Origin: Euonymus europaeus
Lineage: Eukaryota > Streptophyta > Magnoliopsida > Celastrales > Celastraceae
Reading direction: 5' to 3'
DNA length: 64,000 nucleotides
NCBI GenBank assembly: GCA_963580455.1
Contig: OY756971.1
Location: 13,043,001 to 13,107,000 of the forward strand
In this document: piece after piece, positions 56,523-64,000 of the stretch
Layout of the letters: each line of letters starts with the position of its first letter
How positions within the stretch are numbered: the stretch's first letter is position 1
Program-made: the position numbers and the translations under genes
Notes under the pieces: generated by a model
Seen by the model: the letters and a program-made list of their open reading frames with translations, nothing else
The model's database searches: none
Told to the model about the DNA's origin: nothing

Positions 56523-58165
56523 GAGGTCTTCCAATGCATGCACCAATTCCCAAACTTTGATTCAATAGCGTGAACTCCTTACACCAAGAACCTGAAGACC
56601 AGAAATCAAAACTGTGGAGAAAATTAGAGACTCGAATCCAACAAGAGTCTCAACGTTAGGAAAACAAAACACACTAGTGTGTGTTTATATAGAGGTCAAT
56701 CAACCTAAGGTTTCCTAACCCTAGGTGGCCGGCTCAGATTCCTCTCCAATTAAGAACTCCAACCTCAGTTAAGTTTCCTGATTCACTTAGGTTTGGGCTT
56801 ACATGGGCTACGGTGGGGACCTACAAAGAAAAATAAAACATGGGCTTCCTACGGATTCAATTATCAGTCCAAACCCATGAGCATAATTAAAATCTATAAA
56901 CTATAATATATTCCACTAAAATATTATAGTTGCACTCCCTATTTTATCTCAAATTAAATATGAGCCTTTCGTTATAATCGTTAATTAAAATCTTCACGTT
57001 AAGTTACAGATACCCGCCAATTAAATATGCCACTGACATATAATATTTAATTGACATATTTAAATATTCCTCGAGCTTACCACTTAACTTATTTGAATGT
57101 GTCGGACTACCCCATATCCGAATATGGGCCAAACAAGGCTTTCGCCCTATCCATAATTTCATAGGAGTAGTTGGTACTGACTTAGAAGGAACTAAGTTTA
57201 GAATGTACGCAGTTGTTTCTAAAGCATATCCCCATAAAAAATTAGGTAGTTCTGAAAAACTCATCATCGATCTCCCCATTTCTATAGGAGTCTTATTCCT
57301 TCTTTCAGCCACACCATTTTTTGTGGTGTGTTTGGTGCCGTGAATTGGAAAGATATCACTTCGACATTCAAGTATTCCATAAACTCTCCCGAGAGGTATT
57401 CACCACCATGATCGGATCGTAGTGTTTTGATACCTTTTCCTAAACGTTTCTCTGTAACTGCCTTATAACTTTTAAACATCTCAAAAATTTTAGACTTATG
57501 GTGAATTAGGTTAATGTATCCATACCTTGAGTAGTCATCTATGAAAGTGACGAAATACTCATAACCTCCTCTCGCTCGGATAGTCATTGGACCACACACA
57601 TCTGAATGTACCAACTCCAAACATTCTTTGGCTCTATTCATTCAGTGTAAGTTGGCCTGTACAAAAAGACCTCACCCTTTGGTAAATCAAAGTCCCATAC
57701 ATTAAATGCACATGTATCAATAATCTTTAATAAATTAAGATTATGAATGATGTCATAACGTCAATGTGAGTGTACAATTTTCCATGTAGTCAGACTAGAA
57801 AAATTAACTCACACGTAGTCCTGATCAATACACTCCAAGTGTACTAGTATAGTAAGTTCAAGCTTTACTACTTTCCGTAGCCAAGATATACATAGTGAAA
57901 TACTGTACTACAGCCCTGCCAACGGTTTGTCCAATTCCGTCTAAGCTGTGATCGTTTACTAATATTCAATAGGAACTTATGAATTTATCTTCTGTGTGTA
58001 AACTAAACTTAATTACACACCAATTTATATACCATATAGAATAAAAGAAACTTTTGCGAATATGTCATTTTTCATATATAAAGTGTTAAACATATTTTTT
58101 CTAAATAAATGAATTGAATTTAAATATTAGATAAAATAATGACCTTTCGCATACTATCTCTATCA
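56523..58165 (-). mobile_element. Mosaic copia LTR containing an integrase segment
   Basis: 56523-57108 matches the LTR at about 44445-45034. 57109-57640 matches the copia integrase region at about 40848-41385, same strand. 57640-58165 returns to LTR sequence equivalent to the stretch after about 45160 and ends at the true outer LTR tip CTATCA (58160-58165). About 130 bp of LTR are replaced by about 530 bp of integrase. The left end lacks about 240 bp of LTR. The insertion splits the RPA-like gene between its zinc motif and the next OB-fold segment. Confidence 0.8.
57109..57640 (-). pseudogene. Copia integrase fragment within the mosaic LTR
   Basis: Minus-strand frames read [56 protein letters not shown] (catalytic Asp region), then [20 protein letters not shown] and [15 protein letters not shown]. 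The open frames are 57282-57641 and 57004-57312, joined by a frameshift. The N-terminal zinc part and all of reverse transcriptase are absent. Confidence 0.85.
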
Positions 58166-58639
58166 CGGTCTATGTAAAAGACTACAATGGAGAAGTAAAA
58201 TTCATGATATTCGGAAAACACGTGGAAAGGCTTCCAAAGATATCAATGCAAAAACTATCACAGATCCCGAACTCAAATAGGACTGCGATTCTGATTGTCG
58301 TGGAACAACTGTTGGGGAAGGAGCTACTATTTACAGTCTCAGTCAGTGAGAAACAAGATAACACAGAGATTATGTGTTTCAAAGTTACAAAGGTGATTGA
58401 TGAAGAATTAACCAAAGGAGTTCAGATTGAAAATATCCCACTTCAAACTGGAAAAGGAGTACCAAAAAGTTTTAACGCAGATAAACAAAGGTAAAAGTTT
58501 TTTCTTCTTTATGTGCTTTTAACTACCAAGTGAAATAAATATGCAGTGAAAGAAACAAACTGAATCATTGTTCTAAAATATATATGTATTATTATATAGG
58601 ACATTGAAGAAAATTATGGATTCTCCAGGGATTACGTGA
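58166..58639 (+). pseudogene. RPA70-like pseudogene, last exons
   Basis: 58166-58490 encodes VYVKDYNGEVKFMIFGKHVE, then ISMQKLSQIPNSNRTAILIV and FTVSVSEKQDN, the C-terminal OB-fold of RPA70-like proteins. A GT donor at 58491 and an acceptor near 58599 lead to a short last exon ending in TGA at 58637-58639 (TLKKIMDSPGIT). This part has no internal stop, so it was probably disabled only by the upstream lesions and insertions. Confidence 0.75.
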
Positions 58640-58990
58640 AAAATCTCCGCCTCCGAAGAAACTTAATTAGGACCAACAATCTTTACCTTGAAGGGTAGTT
58701 TAAGGATGATTAAGGATGTGTTTTTGACGTTTCATTGATGATTACTAAAGAAACCGACTTAATTACCACTAAGTTGTAATAGAAAAGTATTACTTTCGAT
58801 CCTTATTAGTAAAGCTGTGTGAGGGTTAGACATATTTTGAGACTGATATATCTGAAATTAGAATTATCTGAATGTATTTATCAAGGATTAAATGTTGGTT
58901 CTACATACTTTTCTGGTGAAGGGTTTATCATATTCCTATTTTTCTCTCCTTTTCCCATTTTTCCTACCTTCTCTTTTCAATTTTTCTGAT
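58640..58990. other. 3' flank of the RPA-like pseudogene
   Basis: AT-rich, no coding motif. It ends in a pyrimidine-rich tract (58940-58988) directly before the Tat2 LTR. Confidence 0.5.
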
Positions 58991-59555
58991 TGATGACGTC
59001 AAAAAGGTGTCACTACCGAGAAGACGTTCAGTGGGTCAGACCTGTGATAGTGCACGGGCGAAGATCCTTCCAGGGAGCTAATCAGCCGAGCAAAACAGTC
59101 TTGGTTGATCAGCTAGGTAGCCTGTCAGGCAGTTTACCGACCAGGCTGGTAGGACAGTCCAGGTTGATCAGCTAGGTAGTCTGGAAACTGAGCACAACAA
59201 AGAAAGGTGAGCTAAAGGCCGTGCCAGAGGTGTCCTCTGGCGTTGGCGCTCCGACGCTCAAGTCAGTTGGTATTTCATCAGGTGAGCTCCTCGGACTAGA
59301 GCTCTCAATTAGCCAGTACTTAAAAATGTGATTTCCTTGGACAATACCTGACCTGCTGAGCTTTATATAGGGCTGGAGACCACTGTTGAAGTGGGTCTTT
59401 CCATTATGATTGTGGACCATATCCAGCTGTTTTTCACCTTGGTAGGTCCAGCTGGTGCACTCTTACCGAGGAGACTGCCTGGTAGGCATGAAGAGTCTTT
59501 TGGTCCACATATGACGTGGCGGAGCACCATTGGTGGGGGTATTTTTGTAATATCA
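58991..59555 (-). repeat. 3' LTR of Tat2
   Basis: 565 bp, starting TGATATTACAAAAATACC on the minus strand and ending GACGTCATCA. It shares with Tat1 the leader block GACTTGAGCGTCGGAGCGCC and the hairpin at 59223-59241. A TATA box, TATATAAAG, lies at 59369-59361 on the minus strand. Confidence 0.9.
59223..59241 (-). other. Conserved hairpin in the Tat2 LTR leader
   Basis: GCCAGAGG and CCTCTGGC form a perfect 8-bp stem with a 3-base loop, about 128 bp after the LTR TATA box, matching the Tat1 hairpin at 47083-47104 (124 bp). The pairing is kept although the stem is one step different from Tat1. Confidence 0.7.
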
Positions 59556-59571
59556 GTTGCCCCCCAACTCC
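59556..59571 (-). other. Polypurine tract of Tat2
   Basis: On the minus strand GGAGTTGGGGGGCAAC directly precedes the 3' LTR start, as GAGGGGGCAAG does in Tat1. Confidence 0.8.
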
Positions 59572-59728
59572 CTTATCGAGGCGTCGTTCTGCGCAGATCG
59601 ATGAGAGGAGTTATTATGCCATTCCATTAATGAGGAGATGACAGCTCAGACCCTTAGATCAATGGTCCATGTCTGCGCGGTTTATTGGCCATCTGTTGCT
59701 GGCCGTTGATCTGAGATTGGTCTTTTGC

Positions 59729-59736
59729 TATAAAAA
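59729..59736 (+). promoter_or_regulatory. TATA box for the Tat2 antisense gene
   Basis: TATAAAAA within GCTATAAAAAGGACG, 138 bp before the ATG at 59867. It lies outside the LTR, which ends at 59555, so the gene seems to carry its own promoter. Confidence 0.7.
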
Positions 59737-59866
59737 GGACGTGGGAACGAGTCATTCCACACTTCCTCTGAAAGTTGAGAGCTTATACCGAGCAGTAGTT
59801 CATTCCGAGCAAGATCAAGAGTCAATCCTTCAATTTTGACCTACCGAGCAATCTTCTAGGTAAGCC

Positions 59867-62083
59867 ATGTCTTCTTCTAGTTCTAGTACGTCTATTTCTG
59901 GCCTTTCAACATCCACCTCTGGTAGTGACCGAGCAACTACCTCTACCGATGAGGTAGTTATCACCCAAACCAATCCCCCCTTAAGGACACGTCATTTTGT
60001 AGAATCCTCCTCGGTGGAGTACCCAGTAGAGTATGCTCCCCATGACCTTCCTCCTCCTAATGAGAGGGGCGGAGGTACCGACGACAGCATCAATGAACCG
60101 ACCTACCTCTCCTGTGACCTATCCAACAGTTATATTGACGAGGTGGTGGCCAAGTGTGGTCTGCCCTTCCAATACCGACGTGTGGGTGAGGGTGAGTCTC
60201 CATTTCGTCCTAGGAGAGGAGAGTTTGCTATCTCACTTCGGTCACTCCAAGCAGGTGCTAGGATTCCTTTCCCTCCAGCCATAACCAGCCTTCTTCGTCG
60301 GTTCAATCTCTCTCCAGCTATTCTGGCACCCAATTCCTGGCACTTTCTGGCCAACATTGTTTGTCTTTCTCACAGATACCATCTCGGTATCTCCTCCTCG
60401 GTCATTCAACATCTTTCTCTTCTGTGTCATCTACCGAACTCCCCTGGTCTTTTCTACTTAAAACTCAAGCCAGGACTTAAGATCCCACTGTACAACCAGT
60501 CCATCAAGAGATGGAAAAATTCCTACATCTTTGTCCGAGTTCCTCTTCCTGAAGGGGAGGAACTTCCCTTCCGTACCACCTGGTCGGTACCTCTTACCGA
60601 TCAGTTTAACCGTCCTCCCCAATTGAAGGGTGAGGAGTTAAAGTTATACGAAGCCTGGAAGGAACTCCTTGTTGTTGGGGCCGAGACCGACATGAAGTTC
60701 AATCCACAGGACTTCTCGGTTTCTAATTTCTGTTACGGATCTCGGCAAGGTTTGCTTGCTTTTATTTCTTCGATATTTTAGGTTACCATCACTGATCGGT
60801 AGATATTTTGACTTGTTGTGATGCCTTGCAGATATGGCCGACTTGTCAGAGTACATGGCGATGAACGCTGCCCCAGCTCCTCGGCAACCAAAGAGGAAGA
60901 AGACCAGCAAGGGTAAGGACCCTAAGAGGCCACGTGTGGGGGCCACAGGGGAGACTGCGGCATCTGAGATTGCCCTCACCGGAGCTACCACCTCGGTTAC
61001 TACTGTAACTCGAATTACTCCTCCCCCTCGGCAAGGGACTCCTCGGTCAATCCCTAATCAGATCCCTCGGCAGGTGAATGATCCTCCTTTGGGACCCATT
61101 GCCGAGGAGGATTCTGCTCGGCATTCTCCAGAATGGGATGTCAGCAAGACTGACAGGGTAGTCAACCCAAGAGTGGCTACCGAGATGCTGAAGCACTTGC
61201 CAACCCCTGCAGACTATAACAGGGTGTCTAATCTGACTGCTATGGAGCATCTGACCCAGATGAACTCCCTCTTCATGCAGGTATGAGCTCCTTCTCCTCA
61301 GCTCGGTAACTTTTCTTTTTAATGAATTTTTTCTAAGTCATTTCCCCTTTTCAGACTGCTGTCCACCTCTCTGCCCTTCCCTCAGGCATTGCTCGGTTTG
61401 CCTATGAGGAAACCGTTCAAAGGGACAGGGCCGATGCTGCCGTGGAGCGTGCTACCAAGGCCAATAATAAGCTCAGTTTGATGAAGGCCGAGGTGGAGGA
61501 GATGCAGCAGACTCACTCTGCTCAAATGGAGAAGGCTGCTCGGCAACGAAAGGAGATGAAGGAGAGGGTGTTCTCCTTGGAGCGCAAATTGAAGAACGCT
61601 GAGGAGACCTACCAACGTCTCCTTGTTGATGCCGAGCAGCAGACAATCCAGAAGTTCAAAGATTCTGAGGACTTCAAAGCTGCTCTTAGGGAGGAAGGCT
61701 TCTATGGCTTCCGAGGAGGTGTCAAGGAGTCCAGGAAACTGCTTGTGAAGGCTGGTCTGGACTCCTCCATACTCACACCTTTATGCCCTTCTCTCATGGG
61801 AAGGGATCAGCTGGAAGAGTCCAAGGAGGAGATCCTTGAAGCCTTCAGGAAGGCTGAGCAGAGGAGGAAGAGAGGCCTTGCCGAGGCTGATTTTTCTGAT
61901 GAGGAGGCTTCGGACGAGGATGTAGAGATTGTGGAAGAGGAGAACTTGGAGGCGGATAATGAAGCACCAAACCAAGCTATTCTCCCAGCTGTTGAGCCTA
62001 CCGAGGAGGCTCCTCTAATCCTTCCTGCCAATGTGGCCACTGCCGAGGAGTCTGGCTCTGGAGTTCCTGCTTTAGATTCCTAG
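59867..62083 (+). CDS. Tat2 antisense gene (Transposase_28-like, three exons)
   Basis: Exons 59867-60749, 60832-61280 and 61355-62083 join through GT..AG introns of 82 bp (phase 1) and 74 bp (phase 0) into an intact 686-aa frame. The protein has a Ser/Thr-rich start and a conserved domain at about residues 105-265 (SPFRPRRGEFAIS, LAPNSWHFLANI, SPGLFYLKLKPG, SYIFVRVPL, LPFRTTWSVP). A basic stretch (PKRKKTSKGKDPKRPR), possibly a nuclear localisation signal, comes next, then NPRVATEMLKHL. Exon 3 is a long coiled coil with FKDSEDFKAALREEGFYGF..VKESRKLLV and an acidic C-terminus. It matches the Tat1 antisense protein block by block. The family is the plant 'putative gypsy type transposon' domain, function unknown. 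Coiled coil plus basic patch suggest a nucleic-acid-linked or self-assembling protein (inference). Confidence 0.88.
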
Positions 62084-62229
62084 GCCTTCTCTTGTATGGG
62101 CTTAGCCTCTTTTGCTCTTAACTTAACTTGTAATGAACCTGTTTGAATTTCAATGAAATCAGAATTCATAATTGCTCGGTAGCGCATATTATATACTTCT
62201 GTATATTTCTGTTCATATTTGATTGTCAT

Positions 62230-62700
62230 TATGATTTTGTAGTCGGTAAGCAGACCAGCCTTCTTGCATTTTTTGGACTTTTAAGTCTCAAATTTTTCTA
62301 AGTATTTCAATGTTGAAAATACTTCCCTGGTCGGTAGGCCTCCCATGCTATTTGTCTCTTCTTGCTTTCTTGATCAAAATCTTCATGTTTTGATTGCCTG
62401 GTCGGTATCCGACCATGACTTCAGAAGCCTTTTATTCCTTTTAGGAATATTGGAATGCCATCCTCGTCGGTAGGCCGACTGTGGCGTTGATCTTTGAAGA
62501 TCTTTCTTCCTTTTAGGAAGGTCTGAAAGGCCATCTTGGTCGGTAGACCGACTGTGGCGTTTTGACCCTGTTTATTAGGGTGGAGTCTTCATTATTGTGT
62601 AGACCGACCAGGTTGATGGTGTCTTCATTTCCTCTTCGGGAGTTATCCTGGTCGGTAAGCCGACCAGGTTTGTTTTTTCCTGATCATCTTGTGACGTTGG
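62230..62700 (-). repeat. Palindrome-bearing tandem repeats of Tat2
   Basis: At least seven degenerate modules hold variants of CTGGTCGGTAAGCCGACCAGG (for example CGTCGGTAGGCCGACTGTGGCG near 62465, GGTCGGTAGACCGACTGTGGCG near 62540). The spacing is roughly 60-100 bp. Each core can fold into a short hairpin. They lie between the 3' ends of the antisense gene and integrase, as in Tat1 and Tat0. Confidence 0.8.
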
Positions 62701-62883
62701 TCGGTGTGCATTGATACTTAGACAATTTTTTGGCTAAGTTTGCATGTTGTTCAGGTCAAAGCCTTCTCCTGCATTGTGATGCATTATTTTGGGAAAGAGA
62801 CCTGAATTTTTATTCATTCCTGCATGTTCAAAGATGAAAAGCAGATACATAGAAATAAAAACATCATGTGTTACAATAAGGCA

Positions 62884-64000
62884 TTACACATAGTATCTCC
62901 GAAGATTGTCGACATTCCAGGGTCTCATCTCCCCAGGCTTCCTCGGATCTTCGATTTTGTATGTGCCTTCTTTTAGGATTTTCACAACTAGGTAGGGTCC
63001 TTCCCAATTTTCACCTAGCTTACCTGGATGTTTACCTGTAGCAATTACCTTTCTCAGTACAAGGTCTCCAACAGAGAAACTTCTCCTTTTTACTCGCCTG
63101 TTGTGGTACTGAGCTGTCTTCTGTTTATAGGCAGCAGTCCGGATCCTTGCATTCTCCCTGGTTTCTTCTAGGAGATCCAGGTTGTTCAGCAACAGCTCAT
63201 CATTCATTGATTCTTCGAAGTTGGTAACCCTCAATGACGGGGCTCCAATTTCGATCGGGATGACTGCCTCGGTCCCGAAGGAGAGAGAGAATGGAGTTTC
63301 ACCTGTTGATGTCCGAGGAGTAGTGCGGTATGACCAGAGCACACTAGGTAGTTCTTCAACCCATCTCCCCTTTGCTCCATCCAGCCTTGTCTTCAGTCCT
63401 TCAAGGATAGTACGGTTTGTCACTTCTGCTTGCCCATTAGCCTGGGGATGTGCCACGGAGGTAATCCTTAGGTCAATGCTAAGGTCTTCGCAGAATTTGT
63501 GCATCTTTCTGCTCACAAATTGTCTTCCATTGTCCACCACGAGGGCTTGGGGCAAGCCATACCTGCAGATGATGGTTCTCCATATGAAGTCCATCACTTT
63601 CTGTTCCGAGATGGCTGCCAATGGCTCCACCTCTATCCATTTAGTGAAGTAATCAACGGCAACAATAAGGTTCCTCCTCTGCCCCAATGTCTGGACGAAT
63701 GGTCCAAGGAGATCCATGCCCCATTGAGCAAATGGACATGTATTTTGCATAGGGATGATGTCTGAGGAGGGTACTCTCGGCACGTTTGAGTGCCTTTGGC
63801 ACTTATCGCACTTCTGTACGAGCTTCTTAGCGTCCTTCATCATGGTAGGCCAATAGTACCCGCATCTCAGTACCTTGTGACTTAAGGTCCTGGATCCTAT
63901 GTGGCTTCCACATATCCCCTCATGCACTTCTCGGAGTGCATAGTCTGCATCTCTGGGTGCTAGACATTTCAGATATGGAAGAGTGAAGGATCTTCTATAC
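62884..64000 (-). CDS. Tat2 integrase, partial
   Basis: One open frame reads from the window edge at 64000 down to the stop at 62884. It starts in the segment before the zinc motif (SFTLPYLKCLAPRDADYALR), then HEGICGSHIGSRTLSHKVLR and KCDKCQRHSN, the DDE core (QWGMDLLGPF, LVVDNGRQFV, HPQANGQAEVTNRTI), LWSYRTTPRTSTGETPFSL, and the C-terminal RSFSVGDLVLRK, LGENWEGPYLVV, GEMRPWNVDNLRRYYV. It is clearly homologous to Tat1 integrase and has no stop. The upstream gag-pol lies beyond the window. Being intact, it suggests Tat2 may be young. Confidence 0.93.
   Translation of the reverse strand, partial: YRRSFTLPYLKCLAPRDADYALREVHEGICGSHIGSRTLSHKVLRCGYYWPTMMKDAKKLVQKCDKCQRHSNVPRVPSSDIIPMQNTCPFAQWGMDLLGPFVQTLGQRRNLIVAVDYFTKWIEVEPLAAISEQKVMDFIWRTIICRYGLPQALVVDNGRQFVSRKMHKFCEDLSIDLRITSVAHPQANGQAEVTNRTILEGLKTRLDGAKGRWVEELPSVLWSYRTTPRTSTGETPFSLSFGTEAVIPIEIGAPSLRVTNFEESMNDELLLNNLDLLEETRENARIRTAAYKQKTAQYHNRRVKRRSFSVGDLVLRKVIATGKHPGKLGENWEGPYLVVKILKEGTYKIEDPRKPGEMRPWNVDNLRRYYV

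Larger units (their letters stand above)
58991..64000 (-). mobile_element. Tat-lineage LTR retrotransposon (Tat2), 3' half in window
   Basis: The element lies on the minus strand, with its 3' LTR (58991-59555) at the low-coordinate end and integrase running off the window at 64000. The LTR tips (TGATGACGTC at 58991 on the plus strand; ..AATATCA at 59555) mirror Tat1 (GACGTCATCA). Order from the LTR upward: polypurine tract, antisense gene, tandem repeats, integrase. The antisense gene and integrase both look intact. The 5' half and any TSD partner for CTGAT (58986-58990) are outside. Confidence 0.93.

Noticed and set aside
59172..59420. Minus-strand frame in the Tat2 LTR, and matching frames in the Tat1 LTRs (47001-47216, 55691-55927)
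   Set aside because: They share residues (TDLSVGAPTPE) only because they translate the conserved leader block around the hairpin; the frames do not continue and are better explained by RNA-level conservation.

Overview
The window is repeat-dense plant nuclear DNA, almost certainly from an angiosperm and probably a eudicot. The evidence is Ty3/gypsy elements of the Tat, Athila and chromovirus types, Ty1/copia, an L1-type LINE, CACTA, PIF/Harbinger and Mutator-like elements, GT-AG introns, and a DUF674-type gene. Nothing prokaryotic is present. About three quarters of the window is transposable element, much of it nested, and many boundaries can be fixed to the base by target-site duplications (TSDs).

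Layout. 1-2283: right part of a CACTA element. 2604-3409: a two-exon DUF674 gene, the only normal cellular gene that looks intact. 4473-7468: a 5'-truncated LINE on the minus strand with an 18-bp TSD. 7487-11091: AT-rich DNA with one possible first exon. 11092-13255: a second CACTA element. 13269-19379: a decayed Tat-like gypsy element with a perfect TSD. 20630-20950: degenerate telomere-like repeats. 23080-24662: a PIF/Harbinger-type element. 24679-26113: a solo copia LTR. 26733-28273: a long-TIR element with a Mutator-like foldback element (27020-27773) inside it. 29827-30385: a hAT-like MITE. 32085-39700: a chromovirus remnant (minus strand) split by an Athila-type deletion derivative (32612-38264). 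39985-45480: a decayed copia element (minus strand). 45885-58639: an RPA70-like pseudogene broken by a nearly intact Tat element (Tat1, 46799-55937) and by a mosaic copia LTR (56523-58165). 58991-64000: a second Tat element on the minus strand (Tat2), which runs off the window.

The most interesting system is in Tat1 and Tat2. Each has gag-pol in the sense direction and a second, convergent gene on the opposite strand between pol and the 3' LTR. When its two introns are removed, this antisense gene gives one open frame in both elements (633 aa in Tat1, 686 aa in Tat2). Intron phases (1 then 0) and positions agree. Each copy has its own TATA-like box about 136-138 bp before the ATG. The proteins share an N-terminal domain that I recognise as the plant 'putative gypsy type transposon' family (Transposase_28, from memory) and a C-terminal coiled coil. 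A decayed third copy lies in 13269-19379. In all three elements the gap between the converging genes holds a different tandem repeat. The two Tat LTRs also share a hairpin at a fixed distance from the TATA box.

Limits: all alignments were made by eye, identities are not calculated, and family names come from recalled motifs, not searches.
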